DNA of 64,000 bases from positions 6,329,501 to 6,393,500 of the forward strand of contig NZ_CP108356.1 of assembly GCF_036237315.1 (NCBI RefSeq), given 5' to 3'. Position numbers and translations under genes: made by a program. This DNA comes from Streptomyces sp. NBC_01351. Its GTDB lineage: Bacteria; Actinomycetota; Actinomycetes; Streptomycetales; Streptomycetaceae. Every line of letters starts with the position of its first letter. The stretch's first letter is position 1. This document shows positions 18,641-28,284 of the stretch, piece by piece. The notes beneath the pieces were generated by a model. The model was given only the letters and a program-made list of their open reading frames with translations. It was not told the origin of the DNA and ran no database searches.

Positions 18641-19514
18641 GCTCGGCGGCGTACGGGGGCTCCGCGCCGGCCCGGGTACAGGTCAGTGCGGCCGCGTGCG
18701 CGGCGTACGCCAGGACGTCCGGCCAGTCCACCGGCTCGCCCGGCGGCGCCGCCGCGATCCGGTGCAGGAGGGCCGCGTTGACGGTGTCGCCCGCCCCGAT
18801 GGTGTCCGCCACCGCGATCCGGCGGGCCGGTACCGAGTGCTCCGCGCCCTCGCGCGTCCAGACCGTCAGGCCCGCCGCACCCCGGGTCAGCACCACTGCC
18901 GAGGGCCCCGCCGCCAGCCAGTCGCCGACCCGACCGCCGAGCCAGCCCGCGTCCTCCTCCGACAGCTTGAGGACGCCCGTGTGCGGCAGCAGCCGGGTCA
19001 GGAAGCGGGCCCGATGGGCTGCCGGGTCGGGGATCAGCGCCGGCCGGATGTTGGGGTCCAGCAGGGTCATCAGCCCGCGCCGCGACTCCCGGCGCAGCAG
19101 GGCCTCGTACGCGCTCGCGCCCGGTTCCAGCACCAGCGAACAGGTGCCGAGCGCGAGGGCCCGGGTCCCCTCGGGGAGGGCGGGCGGCAGCGTGAAGAGC
19201 CGGTCGGCCGTCCCCTCGACGTAGAAGCCGTACGAGGCCGAGCCGTCGGGGGCCAGGGAGGGCACGGCGAGGGTGGTCGGCTCGGGCCCGCGCTGGACGA
19301 GGGAGAGGTCCACCCCGGCCGCCCGCAGCCCGGACAGCAGGCTCTCGCCGAAGCCGTCCGTGGAGACCCGGGAGCAGAAGGCCACCTCGGCGCCGAGCCG
19401 GCCGAGGGCGAGCGCGGTGTTGTACGGGCCTCCGCCGAGGCGGGGGAGCAGCGCGCCGGGCGGCTGCGCCACGGGCACCAGGTCGATGAGGGCTTCTCCG
19501 CCGACGACGATCAC
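18630..19514 (-). CDS. PfkB-family carbohydrate kinase
   Basis: 294-residue ribokinase-fold sugar kinase. The N-terminal GGEALIDLVP and substrate-binding GGGPYNTALALGRLG motifs are present, as is the C-terminal PfkB signature around DTIGAGDTVNAALL with the catalytic Asp in GAGD. Close to fructokinases, but the sugar specificity cannot be assigned. The GTG at 19514 (MIVVGGEALID) is the only start that begins the fold. Overlaps the TetR gene tail by 11 nt. Confidence 0.88.
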   Translation of the reverse strand: MIVVGGEALIDLVPVAQPPGALLPRLGGGPYNTALALGRLGAEVAFCSRVSTDGFGESLLSGLRAAGVDLSLVQRGPEPTTLAVPSLAPDGSASYGFYVEGTADRLFTLPPALPEGTRALALGTCSLVLEPGASAYEALLRRESRRGLMTLLDPNIRPALIPDPAAHRARFLTRLLPHTGVLKLSEEDAGWLGGRVGDWLAAGPSAVVLTRGAAGLTVWTREGAEHSVPARRIAVADTIGAGDTVNAALLHRIAAAPPGEPVDWPDVLAYAAHAAALTCTRAGAEPPYAAELSG

Positions 19515-19594
19515 GCGGGGGAAGCTACCCCATCGGACGGCGGTATCGTCGGGTGGGCCGGTGCCCGGCCGGTCGCACACCTCAGGAGAACCGC

Positions 19595-20026
19595 ATGCCC
19601 GCGTCGCAGTCCGCAGCCCGCCGTACCGTCCTCAAGGGAGCCGCCGCGCTCGCCGGGGCCGTCGGCGGCGGTGCGACCCTCGCGGCCTGTTCCACCGAGA
19701 CGAACAGCGGCAACGGCAGCCCGGCGGTCCCGACCGAGCCGGTCGAACTGGGCGCGGCGAGCGAGGTCCCGGTGGGCGGCGCGAAGCTGTACCGGGAGAA
19801 GAAGCTGATGGTCAGCTGCCCGGCGGAGGGCCAGTACAAGGCCTTCAGCGCGCAGTGCACGCACGCCGGCTGCGTCCTGGACAAGATCGACAAGGGCGAG
19901 GGCAACTGCCCCTGCCACGGCAGCCGCTTCGACGTGACCACCGGCAAGGCCCTGAAGGGCCCGGCCACGGACCCGCTGCCGGCCGTCCCGGTCAAGGTGG
20001 AGAACGGCAAGCTGATCGCGGGCTAG
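19595..20026 (+). CDS. Rieske [2Fe-2S] lipoprotein with Tat-type signal
   Basis: 143 residues. The leader SAARRTVLKGAAALAGAVGG has a twin-arginine motif and ends in the lipobox LAAC, so the folded protein is probably exported with its cluster and lipid-anchored. The Rieske motifs are CTHAGC and CPCHGSRFD, each giving one Cys and one His to the [2Fe-2S] centre. AGGAG lies 7 nt before the ATG. No oxidase partner is adjacent, so its electron donor and acceptor are unknown. Confidence 0.9.
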   Translation: MPASQSAARRTVLKGAAALAGAVGGGATLAACSTETNSGNGSPAVPTEPVELGAASEVPVGGAKLYREKKLMVSCPAEGQYKAFSAQCTHAGCVLDKIDKGEGNCPCHGSRFDVTTGKALKGPATDPLPAVPVKVENGKLIAG

Positions 20027-20081
20027 TCGGACTCCCAGGGGCGCCGACGCCCGCTTCCACATGGAAGGGCATCCGCACCGC

Positions 20082-21050
20082 TCAGTCCCAGTCCCAGGCG
20101 ATCCCCAGGATCCCGCGCCGCACCGACTGCTCCAGCAGGTGCACTGCCCGGTGCCGGCCGCTGGGGGTCAGGTCCGTGAGGCCGGTGCGCGGGGAGTCGG
20201 GGCCGGAGCGGGCGAAGCGGCGGCAGCGGACCGGGAGGGCCGCCTCGTCGAAGCGGACCTGGAGCATGTACTGGCCGCCCGCGTAGCTGAAGCCGCGCAC
20301 GTACTCGCCGCTGCGGGCGCCCGTGCCGTCCTCGACCGCGTAGCCGAAGACGTACGTGTCCCCGCGCCGCAGCCGCGCGTCGAAGAGCAGCTCCGCGACC
20401 ACCACCCCGGCCTCCGGATGGCAGCGGACCCGGCCCGTGCGGCAGTTCTCGTACGCCGTCACGCGCATCCGGGACACGTCGCAGCCGGGGTCGCCGTGGT
20501 GGACGGCCAGGTAGCGGTCGACGCCGTCGCGGTGCGCCCGGACGATCTGCTGCGACTCGCGGACCCGCATCTCGCCGGCCGGCCCTATGCGGACCCGCTC
20601 GTGGTGGCCGAGCGTGTGCAGTCCGCCGTCCGAGGGGAGTTCCATCCCGTCCAGCAGCCGCTCCACCGCGCCGCCCATGCTGAACAGGGCCCGGTACGGG
20701 CGGGCGGCCGGGCGGGCCGGCCCGGGGTCCGGTTCCGGGGAGGCCAGCAGGCGCAGCAGGGCGCCGTCCGGAAGCTCCAGGATCTGCTCCAGCGCGGTGA
20801 CGGCCCGCAGAGACTCCGGGTGGCGCGGTCTTCGGGCGCCCTGCTGCCAGTAACTGAGGCTGGTGACGCCGACCTTGATGCCGCGTGCCGCGAGCCGGTG
20901 CTGGACCCGGTGCAGGGGCAGTCCGCGGGCGGCGAGGGCGGCGCGCAGGGCGAGGTGGAAGGGGCCGGCGCGCAGTAATCGGCCGAGTTCCGGCGTGCCC
21001 GCCGCATCCGTGGTGTCGGTCGTGTCCGTCGTGTTCCCGGTCGGCCGCAT
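20082..21050 (-). CDS. XRE-family DNA-binding regulator
   Basis: 322 residues. About 20-85 contains a helix-turn-helix (GLPLHRVQHRLAARGIKVGVTSLSYWQQGARRPRHPESLRAVTALEQIL) where recognition of a single-gene operator is expected. The large C-terminal portion (YRALFSMGGAVERLLDGM onward) is a conserved Streptomyces sensor-like domain of unknown ligand. The ATG at 21050 is preceded by AGAGGAG. TGTGAACGTTCACA stands just upstream and related GTTCAC boxes lie in front of the divergent peptidase gene, which suggests control of both. Confidence 0.8.
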   Translation of the reverse strand: MRPTGNTTDTTDTTDAAGTPELGRLLRAGPFHLALRAALAARGLPLHRVQHRLAARGIKVGVTSLSYWQQGARRPRHPESLRAVTALEQILELPDGALLRLLASPEPDPGPARPAARPYRALFSMGGAVERLLDGMELPSDGGLHTLGHHERVRIGPAGEMRVRESQQIVRAHRDGVDRYLAVHHGDPGCDVSRMRVTAYENCRTGRVRCHPEAGVVVAELLFDARLRRGDTYVFGYAVEDGTGARSGEYVRGFSYAGGQYMLQVRFDEAALPVRCRRFARSGPDSPRTGLTDLTPSGRHRAVHLLEQSVRRGILGIAWDWD

Positions 21051-21061
21051 CGCCGCTCCTC

Positions 21062-21075
21062 TGTGAACGTTCACA
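21062..21075. promoter_or_regulatory. Perfect 14-bp palindrome before the XRE gene
   Basis: TGTGAACGTTCACA is exactly self-complementary and lies 12 nt upstream of the XRE start codon (21050). It is a likely autoregulatory operator. Confidence 0.65.
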
Positions 21076-21130
21076 CGCGCCGGCGTGGGGGGCCGGGCCG
21101 GTGGTACCAGGGGAGCAGGTGGCACGACAG

Positions 21131-21167
21131 CCACCGTTCACACCGCAGTTCCACCGTTCACACTGCA
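21131..21167. promoter_or_regulatory. Paired CCACCGTTCACAC boxes
   Basis: CCACCGTTCACACCGCA (21131-21147) and CCACCGTTCACACTGCA (21151-21167) are direct repeats with a 20-bp period, two helical turns. They share GTTCACA with the palindrome at 21062-21075. Confidence 0.6.
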
Positions 21168-21280
21168 ATGTCACCGCGTATTGAAGCGTGTTGACCTGAT
21201 CGCGACAACACCCCGATGCTCCTCCACAGCGTCCGGACGCGCTCCTCCACCCCCACTCTCCCCACCTCGGGAGGAACGCG

Positions 21281-21877
21281 ATGCGCAACAGAAACCGGCG
21301 GCAATCCCTGGCCGCCCTCGTCACCGCCCTGCTCCTCGCCCTGCCCCTCAGTGTCGGTACCGCCACCGCCGCCGGTACCGACGCCGAGTCCGCCCTGGCC
21401 TACAAGCGCCTGAACATCACCATGCAGGCGCAGCAGAAGACCAACTGGTGCTGGGCCGCCGGCGGCAACACCATCGCCACCTGGTTCGGCCGCAACCACA
21501 CCCAGAACCAGTTCTGCAACGCAGCCTTCAACCGCCAGCAGGGCTACGACTGCCCGAACAACCAGGCCACCCTCGGCAACGTCCAGACCGGGCTGCGCTG
21601 GGCCGGGATCAACCCCGGTTCGTACGTGAACGGCTGGCTCCAGTACTCCACCGTCCAGACCGAGATCAACGCCAACCGCCCGATCGAGACCCGTATCCAG
21701 TGGTCCAACGGCGGCGGCCACATGCACGTCATCTACGGCTACGACACCGCGAGCAACTGGGTCTACTGGGGCGACCCGTGGCCCTCCAGCGACCGCTACA
21801 ACTGGGCCTCGCACGCCTGGTACGTGGACAACAGCACCTTCTCCTGGACCCACTCCCTCTACCGGATCGGGGCGTGA
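21281..21877 (+). CDS. Secreted papain-like cysteine peptidase
   Basis: 198 residues with a Sec signal peptide (about 1-31, ending TATAA). The catalytic Cys is in TNWCWAAGGNTIATWF (Cys57), the His in GGGHMHVIYGYD (about 147-149), and Asp165 in VYWGDPWPS could orient it. This layout fits the AvrRpt2/C39-like papain-fold peptidases. CNAAF and YDCPNNQ supply two further cysteines for a disulfide. Its stop overlaps the start of the next gene by 3 nt, so both are translated together. Its substrate is unknown. Confidence 0.85.
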   Translation: MRNRNRRQSLAALVTALLLALPLSVGTATAAGTDAESALAYKRLNITMQAQQKTNWCWAAGGNTIATWFGRNHTQNQFCNAAFNRQQGYDCPNNQATLGNVQTGLRWAGINPGSYVNGWLQYSTVQTEINANRPIETRIQWSNGGGHMHVIYGYDTASNWVYWGDPWPSSDRYNWASHAWYVDNSTFSWTHSLYRIGA

Positions 21878-22686
21878 CCGCGATGACCGCCATGACCCTG
21901 ATCGCCATGCCCCTGCGCGCCTCCGCAGCCGCCGCGGTCCTCGCGGCCAGCGCCCTCCTCGGGCTCGCCGCGCAGGCCTCCGCGGCCCCCGTTCCGCAGC
22001 CGCAGGCCGCCACCGCCGAGACCAGGGCCGAGGCCGCGCGGGCGGCCGGGGCGCCGGACACCCTGGCCACGCTCTCCCGCTTCTTCGCGAGGGAGGGCAA
22101 GGTCTCGGTGAGCGCCGCGCAACCCCGCATAGAGGGGGAGGCGATACCGGTGCACCACCTCTCCCCGGAGTTCGTCGCCGGCAAGCCGGGAGCGTCCGTG
22201 GCCCGGCTGGAGTTCTTCGCCGGCAAGGCCGTCTCCGCCGACGGGCAGCAGGCCGCGCTGTGGACCGCCCGGACGGCGGCGGGGTGGCAGGTGGTGAACA
22301 TCGCCACCGGCGACGACGAGTTCCGCTATGCGAGCATGGGCGCGGCGAAACTGCCCGGCGGGACGGTGTTCCGCGAGCCGCAGATCGACGCGTGGTACGT
22401 CGCCGGGGGCGAGCGGGTCCTGCCGCTGGACGAGGACGCGGTGCGGGCGGTGGGCGCCGGGGGGACCACGCTGGGCGCGTACCGTGCGCGGGTCGTCAAG
22501 GCGTACGGGGACAAGCTCCCCGGCTCCGGGTACGCCGAGGCGGGTACGGCGGGCGGCTTCGACGAACCGTCCGCCGCCGCGGGTGACGTGCCGCCGCTGG
22601 TGGGCGGGGCCGTTGCGCTCGCGCTGGCCGGGGCCGGTGCCGGGGCGGTGGCACTGCGCCGCCGCCGAGCCGCCGCCGCGGCGTAG
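21874..22686 (+). CDS. Secreted protein with C-terminal membrane anchor, partner of the peptidase
   Basis: 270 residues; no known family recognised. The GTG start at 21874 forms a GTGA overlap with the peptidase stop. An N-terminal signal peptide (to about residue 43, ASAAPVP) and a C-terminal hydrophobic helix followed by RRRR (residues about 240-270) make it a surface protein tethered by one helix; no LAXTG sortase motif is visible. The middle is a globular domain (ARLEFFAGKAVSADGQQAALWTAR, IATGDDEFRYASMG). Its pairing with the peptidase suggests an anchor, inhibitor or substrate. Confidence 0.78.
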   Translation: MTAMTAMTLIAMPLRASAAAAVLAASALLGLAAQASAAPVPQPQAATAETRAEAARAAGAPDTLATLSRFFAREGKVSVSAAQPRIEGEAIPVHHLSPEFVAGKPGASVARLEFFAGKAVSADGQQAALWTARTAAGWQVVNIATGDDEFRYASMGAAKLPGGTVFREPQIDAWYVAGGERVLPLDEDAVRAVGAGGTTLGAYRARVVKAYGDKLPGSGYAEAGTAGGFDEPSAAAGDVPPLVGGAVALALAGAGAGAVALRRRRAAAAA

Positions 22687-22744
22687 CCCCCGCGCCCGCA
22701 GGGCCCGGCTCCCCACCCGGGACCGGGCCCTGCGGCCCGGCTGC

Positions 22745-22945
22745 TGGGGCTCCGCCCCAGACCCTCCCCCCAGACTCCGTCCGGGGGGACCGCCACGCCT
22801 CAAACGCCGGAGAGGCTGAATTTCCGCTGATGGCGTCCGCCGAGCGCGGCTGGATGCCCCGCAGGGCCGTTCAAGCCCGTCCAGGGGGCACCTCCCAGCG
22901 GTAGCTGGGGGAGTTTGAGGACCGGGGTCCGGGCGGAGCCCCGGT
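22745..22945. repeat. Dispersed inverted repeat, copy 2 (before uvrC)
   Basis: GGGGCTCCGCCCC, then CCTCAAACGCCGG (about 22798) and GTTTGAGG (about 22913), then GGGCGGAGCCCCGG. The loop between the arms is much longer than in the other copies. It fills most of the 379-nt gap 22687-23065, which otherwise holds only the uvrC promoter. Confidence 0.75.
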
Positions 22946-23036
22946 TTCGGGTGGGGCGGGGTGGCCGTGGGCCCCGCGCAGCGGAACGGCGCCGCACCAG
23001 ACCGGCGGCAGGACCGCGCCAGAGGAGTACGGCCCG

Positions 23037-23059
23037 TTGTCAGCCCACGCCAGTAGGGT
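23037..23059 (+). promoter_or_regulatory. RecA-NDp/PafBC-type promoter motif of uvrC
   Basis: TTGTCAG (23037-23043) plus CC, then 8 nt, then TAGGGT (23054-23059), and 6 nt to the ATG at 23066. It has the same geometry as the uvrB and ogt motifs, with CC in place of TG at the box end. Confidence 0.62.
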
Positions 23060-23065
23060 GTTGGC

Positions 23066-25081
23066 ATGGCCGACCCTTCCAGTTACCGACCCAAGCCGGG
23101 ACAGATCCCCGACTCCCCGGGGGTGTACAAGTTCCGCGACGAGCACCGCCGGGTGATCTACGTCGGGAAGGCCAAGAGCCTGCGCCAACGCCTGGCCAGC
23201 TACTTCCAGGACCTCGCCGGCCTGCACCCCCGTACCGCCACCATGGTGACCACGGCCGCCTCCGTCGAGTGGACCGTGGTGTCCACCGAGGTCGAGGCGC
23301 TGCAGCTGGAGTACTCCTGGATCAAGGAGTTCGACCCCCGGTTCAACGTCAAGTACCGGGACGACAAGAGCTACCCCTCCCTCGCCGTGACGATGAACGA
23401 GGACTACCCGCGCGTGCAGGTCATGCGCGGCCCCAAGAAGAAGGGCGTGCGCTACTTCGGTCCGTACGGGCACGCCTGGGCGATCCGCGAGACCGTCGAC
23501 CTGATGCTCCGCGTCTTCCCGGTGCGGACGTGCTCCGCGGGCGTCTTCAAGCGCTCCGCGCAGATCGGCCGGCCCTGCCTGCTCGGCTACATCGGCAAGT
23601 GCTCCGCTCCCTGCGTCGGCCGGGTCACCCCCGAGGAGCACCGCGAACTGGCCGAGGACTTCTGTGACTTCATGGCCGGCCGCACCGGCACCTACCTCTC
23701 CCGCCTGGAGAAGGAGATGCACGAGGCGGCCGAGGAGATGGAGTACGAGAAGGCCGCCCGGCTGCGCGACGACATAGGGGCGCTGCGCCGGGCCATGGAG
23801 AAGAACGCCGTGGTGCTCGCCGACGCCACCGACGCCGACCTGATCGCGGTCGCCGAGGACGAGCTCGAAGCCGCCGTGCAGATCTTCCACGTCCGCGGCG
23901 GCCGGGTCCGCGGCCAGCGCGGCTGGATCACCGACAAGGTCGAGGCCGTCGACACCGCCGGGCTCGTCGAGCACGCCCTCCAGCAGCTCTACGGGGAGGA
24001 GACCGGCGAGAGCGTGCCCAAGGAGGTGCTCGTCCCGGCGCTCCCCGAGGACACCCCGGCGCTGAGCCAGTGGCTCGCCGAGCGGCGCGGGTCACAGGTC
24101 AGCCTGCGGATCCCGCAGCGCGGCGACAAGAAGTCGCTGATGGAGACCGTCCACCGCAACGCCGTGCAGTCCCTCGCCCTGCACAAGACCAAGCGCGCCG
24201 GCGACCTGACCACCCGCTCCCGGGCCCTGGAGGAGATCGCCGAGGCCCTGGAGCTGGACAGTGCGCCGCTGCGCATCGAGTGCTTCGACATCTCGCACCT
24301 CCAGGGCGACGACGTGGTCGCGTCGATGGTCGTCTTCGAGGACGGCCTGGCCCGCAAGGGCGAGTACCGGCGCTTCCAGATCAAGTCGTTCGAGGGGCAG
24401 GACGACGTCCGCTCCATGCACGAGGTGGTCTCCCGGCGCTTCCGCCGCTACCTCCAGGAGAAGCTGAAGACCGGCGAATGGTCCCCCGAGGACGCGGAGG
24501 ACGGGCAGGGCCCGGAGGAGGACGACGGGCGGCCCAAGCGCTTCGCGTATCCGCCCCAGCTCGTCGTGGTCGACGGCGGGCAGCCGCAGGTCGCCGCCGC
24601 CAAGCGGGCCCTGGAGGAGCTCGGGGTCGACGACGTCGCGGTGTGCGGCCTGGCCAAGCGGCTGGAGGAGGTCTGGCTGCCCGGCGAGGACGACCCGGTC
24701 GTGCTGCCCCGCACCAGCGAGGGCCTGTACCTGCTCCAGCGGGTCCGTGACGAAGCCCACCGCTTCGCCATCCAGTACCAGCGCAACAAGCGCGGGAAGC
24801 GCCTGAAATCCGGGCCGCTGGACGAGGTGGCCGGGCTCGGGGAAAGTCGTAAGCAGGCCTTGGTCAAGCACTTCGGTTCGGTGAAGAAGCTGAGACAGGC
24901 GACAATCGACCAGATCTGCGAGGTCCCGGGCATAGGCCGCAAGACGGCCGAGACCGTGGCCGCGGCGCTCGCGAACGCGGCTCCGGCCGGTCCTGCCGTC
25001 AACACGGCCACAGGAGAGATCATGGAGGACGAGACCCCCGCGCCAGCGGGATCGTCGTCCGATCGGGGGACCGAGCAATGA
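23066..25081 (+). CDS. uvrC: Excinuclease ABC subunit C
   Basis: 671-residue dual-incision nuclease of nucleotide excision repair. GIY-YIG domain at the N-terminus ([25 protein letters not shown]), cysteine motif ([18 protein letters not shown]), UVR domain for UvrB ([25 protein letters not shown]), RNase H-like 5' nuclease ([37 protein letters not shown]), and helix-hairpin-helix repeats at the end ([16 protein letters not shown]). First gene of the uvrC-rapZ-yvcK-whiA operon; ATGA overlap with rapZ. Probably leaderless. Confidence 0.98.
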   Translation: MADPSSYRPKPGQIPDSPGVYKFRDEHRRVIYVGKAKSLRQRLASYFQDLAGLHPRTATMVTTAASVEWTVVSTEVEALQLEYSWIKEFDPRFNVKYRDDKSYPSLAVTMNEDYPRVQVMRGPKKKGVRYFGPYGHAWAIRETVDLMLRVFPVRTCSAGVFKRSAQIGRPCLLGYIGKCSAPCVGRVTPEEHRELAEDFCDFMAGRTGTYLSRLEKEMHEAAEEMEYEKAARLRDDIGALRRAMEKNAVVLADATDADLIAVAEDELEAAVQIFHVRGGRVRGQRGWITDKVEAVDTAGLVEHALQQLYGEETGESVPKEVLVPALPEDTPALSQWLAERRGSQVSLRIPQRGDKKSLMETVHRNAVQSLALHKTKRAGDLTTRSRALEEIAEALELDSAPLRIECFDISHLQGDDVVASMVVFEDGLARKGEYRRFQIKSFEGQDDVRSMHEVVSRRFRRYLQEKLKTGEWSPEDAEDGQGPEEDDGRPKRFAYPPQLVVVDGGQPQVAAAKRALEELGVDDVAVCGLAKRLEEVWLPGEDDPVVLPRTSEGLYLLQRVRDEAHRFAIQYQRNKRGKRLKSGPLDEVAGLGESRKQALVKHFGSVKKLRQATIDQICEVPGIGRKTAETVAAALANAAPAGPAVNTATGEIMEDETPAPAGSSSDRGTEQ

Positions 25082-26085
25082 CCGAGCACGAGACCACGCA
25101 CGACACCGAAGCCGAGACCGCAGTCGAAGCCGCAGCCGAGACCACGGACGAGACCATGCACGACCGAGACGGAGCACAGGTGAGTACGGGCACGACAGTG
25201 GAGCCCGGCGATACCGCCGAGGCGGCCATCCCCGAGCTGGTGATCATCTCCGGGATGTCCGGGGCCGGCCGCAGTACGGCGGCGAAGTGTCTGGAGGACC
25301 TCGGCTGGTTCGTCGTCGACAATCTCCCGCCTGCGCTGATCCCCACCATGGTGGAGCTGGGCGCCCGCTCCCAGGGCAACGTGGCGCGCATCGCCGTCGT
25401 CGTCGACGTCCGCGGCCGCCAGTTCTTCGACGCCCTGCGCGAATCCCTCTCCGACCTCGACAGCCGCGGCGTCACCCGCCGCATCGTCTTCCTGGAGTCC
25501 TCCGACGACGCGCTGGTCCGCCGCTTCGAGTCGGTGCGCCGCCCGCACCCGCTCCAGGGCGACGGCCGCATCACCGACGGCATCGCGGCCGAGCGCGACC
25601 TGCTGCGCGAGCTGCGCGGCGACGCCGACCTGGTGATCGACACCTCCAGCCTGAACGTGCACGAGCTGCGCGCCAAGATGGACGCCCAGTTCGCCGGCGA
25701 CGAGGAGCCCGAGCTGCGGGCCACCGTCATGTCCTTCGGCTTCAAGTACGGCCTGCCCGTCGACGCCGACCTGGTGGTGGACTGCCGGTTCATCCCGAAC
25801 CCGCACTGGGTCCCGGAGCTGCGCCCCTTCACCGGGCTCAACGAGGAGGTGTCGGCGTACGTCTTCAGCCAGCCCGGCGCCAAGGAGTTCCTCGACCGGT
25901 ACACCGAGCTGCTCCAGCTCATCGCCACCGGCTACCGCCGCGAGGGCAAGCGGTACGTGACCATCGCGGTCGGCTGCACGGGCGGCAAGCACCGCAGCGT
26001 GGCCATGTCCGAGAAGCTCGCCGCCCGCCTCGCCTCCGAGGGAGTCGAGACCGTCGTCGTCCACCGGGACATGGGGCGCGAGTGA
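25078..26085 (+). CDS. rapZ: RNase adapter / nucleotide-binding protein RapZ
   Basis: 335-residue YvcJ/RapZ P-loop protein; binds NTPs and, in E. coli, small RNAs. The P-loop is GMSGAGRS (59-66), with Arg in place of the usual Lys, as is common in actinobacteria. The C-terminal domain is intact ([39 protein letters not shown]). The first ~50 residues are acidic and low-complexity; an internal GTG at 25183 with GGAG in front is an alternative start. ATGA overlap with uvrC and GTGA overlap with yvcK show translational coupling. Confidence 0.93.
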   Translation: MTEHETTHDTEAETAVEAAAETTDETMHDRDGAQVSTGTTVEPGDTAEAAIPELVIISGMSGAGRSTAAKCLEDLGWFVVDNLPPALIPTMVELGARSQGNVARIAVVVDVRGRQFFDALRESLSDLDSRGVTRRIVFLESSDDALVRRFESVRRPHPLQGDGRITDGIAAERDLLRELRGDADLVIDTSSLNVHELRAKMDAQFAGDEEPELRATVMSFGFKYGLPVDADLVVDCRFIPNPHWVPELRPFTGLNEEVSAYVFSQPGAKEFLDRYTELLQLIATGYRREGKRYVTIAVGCTGGKHRSVAMSEKLAARLASEGVETVVVHRDMGRE

Positions 26086-27137
26086 CCGCACGGACCCCAC
26101 GGCTGAGCCGCCTGCGCCGCCTCGCCCCCACCCGGGGCGAGGAGGGCGCACGCCGCTCCGGCCGTCGGCGCGGCGCCACGCCGAAGGTGGTCGCGCTCGG
26201 CGGCGGCCAGGGCCTGTCGGCCTCCCTCGCCGCCCTGCGCCGCATCACCGGTGACCTCACCGCCGTGGTCACCGTCGCCGACGACGGCGGCTCCAGCGGC
26301 CGGCTCCGGGAGGAGCTCGGTGTGCTGCCGCCCGGCGATCTGCGCAAGGCGCTGGCCGCGTTGTGCGGCGACGACGACTGGGGCCAGACCTGGTCCCGCG
26401 TCATCCAGCACCGCTTCCAGTCCGAGGGCGAGCTGCACGGGCATGCCGTCGGCAACCTGCTGATCGTCGCCCTCTGGGAACAGCTCGGCGACCCCGTCCA
26501 GGCCCTCGACCTCGTCGGGAAGCTGCTCGGGGCGCAAGGCCGGGTGCTGCCGATGTCGGCGGTGCCGCTGGAGCTCCAGGCCCTGGTCAGGGGCCACGAT
26601 CCGGCGCGCCCCGAGTACGTGGACACCGTTCGCGGGCAGGCCACGGTGGCCCTCACCCCCGGCGAGGTGCTCTCCGTGCAGGTCGTGCCGAGCGACCCGC
26701 CGGCCGTGCCGGAGGCTGTGGCGGCGGTGCTGGACGCGGACTGGGTGGTGCTCGGTCCGGGGTCCTGGTTCTCCTCCGTGATCCCGCACCTGCTGGTGCC
26801 GGAACTGCTCGACGCACTGGTCGAGACGAAGGCCCGGCGGGTCCTCTCGCTGAACCTCGCGCCGCAGCCCGGCGAAACAGAGGGCTTCTCTCCGCAGCGT
26901 CATTTGGAGGTTTTGGCCCGACACGCCCCTAAACTCGCCCTGGACGTGGTGCTGGCCGACGAGGCCGCCGTGCCCGACCGCGAGTCCCTCGCCGATGCCG
27001 CAAAACGGTTCGGCGCCGCGGTCGAGCTGGCGCCGGTGGCCAGGCAGGACGGCTCTCCGAAGCATGACCCGGAGCTGCTGGCCGCCGCGTACGACCGTAT
27101 TTTTCGGATGCATGGAAGGATCGGCCCATGGCGATGA
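26082..27137 (+). CDS. YvcK-family gluconeogenesis factor (UDP-sugar binding)
   Basis: 351 residues; YvcK/CuvA/MgfK family, which binds UDP-sugars and influences cell-wall precursor supply and carbon flux (family knowledge). Recognisable stretches are [62 protein letters not shown] and [16 protein letters not shown] basic N-terminal extension of about 38 residues precedes the fold. GTG at 26082 overlaps the rapZ stop; its 3' end overlaps whiA by 10 nt. Confidence 0.92.
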   Translation: MTARTPRLSRLRRLAPTRGEEGARRSGRRRGATPKVVALGGGQGLSASLAALRRITGDLTAVVTVADDGGSSGRLREELGVLPPGDLRKALAALCGDDDWGQTWSRVIQHRFQSEGELHGHAVGNLLIVALWEQLGDPVQALDLVGKLLGAQGRVLPMSAVPLELQALVRGHDPARPEYVDTVRGQATVALTPGEVLSVQVVPSDPPAVPEAVAAVLDADWVVLGPGSWFSSVIPHLLVPELLDALVETKARRVLSLNLAPQPGETEGFSPQRHLEVLARHAPKLALDVVLADEAAVPDRESLADAAKRFGAAVELAPVARQDGSPKHDPELLAAAYDRIFRMHGRIGPWR

Positions 27138-28123
27138 CGCCCGCGGTGAAGGATGAGATTTCCCGCCTGCCCGTCACCCGGACCTGCTGCAGGAAGGCGG
27201 AGGTCTCGGCGATTCTTCGGTTCGCGGGCGGCCTCCACCTGGTGAGCGGCCGCATCGTCATCGAGGCGGAGCTGGACACCGGGATCGCGGCCAGGCGCCT
27301 GCGCAAGGACATTCTGGAGATCTTCGGGCACTCCTCGGACCTGGTGGTCATGGCTCCCGGCGGTCTGCGCCGCGGCAGCCGCTACGTGGTCCGCGTGGTG
27401 GCCGGGGGTGACCAGCTGGCACGCCAGACGGGCCTCGTGGACGGCCGGGGGCGCCCGATCCGGGGTCTGCCCCCGCAGGTGGTCTCCGGGGCCACCTGTG
27501 ATGCCGAAGCGGCCTGGCGCGGCGCGTTCCTGGCCCACGGCTCGCTGACCGAGCCGGGCAGGTCCTCCTCCCTGGAGGTCACCTGCCCCGGCCCGGAGGC
27601 CGCCCTGGCCCTGGTGGGCGCCGCCCGCAGGCTCTCCATCGCCGCCAAGGCGCGCGAGGTGCGCGGGGTGGACCGGGTCGTCGTCCGCGACGGCGACGCG
27701 ATCGGCGCCCTGCTGACCAGGCTCGGCGCGCACGAGTCGGTGCTGGCCTGGGAGGAGCGGCGGATGCGGCGCGAGGTGCGCGCCACCGCCAACCGCCTCG
27801 CCAACTTCGACGACGCCAACCTGCGCCGCTCGGCGCGGGCCGCGGTGGCCGCCGGAGCCCGGGTGCAGCGCGCGCTGGAGATCCTCGGCGAGGAGGTCCC
27901 CGAGCACCTCGCCGCGGCCGGCCGGCTGCGGATGGAGCACAAGCAGGCCTCCCTGGAGGAGCTGGGCGCGCTCGCCGACCCGCCGCTGACCAAGGACGCG
28001 GTCGCGGGCCGGATCCGCCGCCTGCTGGCGATGGCCGACAAGCGCGCCCAGGACCTCGGCATCCCGGGCACCGAGTCGAACCTCGACCTCAGCGAGGAGC
28101 TGGCCGACAACATGGCCGGCTAG
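27128..28123 (+). CDS. whiA: Sporulation/division regulator WhiA
   Basis: 331-residue transcription factor required for sporulation septation in Streptomyces, acting with WhiB. The N-terminal part is the degenerate LAGLIDADG homing-endonuclease-like fold (about 90-215, including [17 protein letters not shown]), and the C-terminal part is a helix-turn-helix ([30 protein letters not shown]). Last gene of the operon; the strong hairpin at 28155-28184 follows. Confidence 0.97.
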   Translation: MAMTPAVKDEISRLPVTRTCCRKAEVSAILRFAGGLHLVSGRIVIEAELDTGIAARRLRKDILEIFGHSSDLVVMAPGGLRRGSRYVVRVVAGGDQLARQTGLVDGRGRPIRGLPPQVVSGATCDAEAAWRGAFLAHGSLTEPGRSSSLEVTCPGPEAALALVGAARRLSIAAKAREVRGVDRVVVRDGDAIGALLTRLGAHESVLAWEERRMRREVRATANRLANFDDANLRRSARAAVAAGARVQRALEILGEEVPEHLAAAGRLRMEHKQASLEELGALADPPLTKDAVAGRIRRLLAMADKRAQDLGIPGTESNLDLSEELADNMAG

Positions 28124-28154
28124 TCGGCCGAGGCGAAGGCGCCGTTACGGCAAA

Positions 28155-28184
28155 GGGCCCCGCACGGTCACTCGTGCGGGGCCC
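28155..28184 (+). terminator. Terminator of the uvrC-whiA operon
   Basis: GGGCCCCGCACG (28155-28166) pairs perfectly with CGTGCGGGGCCC (28173-28184), loop GTCACT, followed by GTTCG. Confidence 0.82.
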
Positions 28185-28284
28185 GTTCGCGTCGCGACCC
28201 GGTACGCCCCATTGACATGAGCATGGGCTGATCGTGAGCCTGTCGTCCGAACGCTTTCGTGGCTGACGACGCCCAGGGGGGCAC

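Noticed and set aside
18630..19514. PfkB kinase as psuK partner of psuG
   Set aside because: It is 18 kb from psuG, on its own, and has no specific pseudouridine-kinase feature that I recognise.
22590..22686. Sortase sorting signal at the end of the protein after the peptidase
   Set aside because: There is a hydrophobic helix and RRRR tail, but no LAXTG or LPXTG before it.
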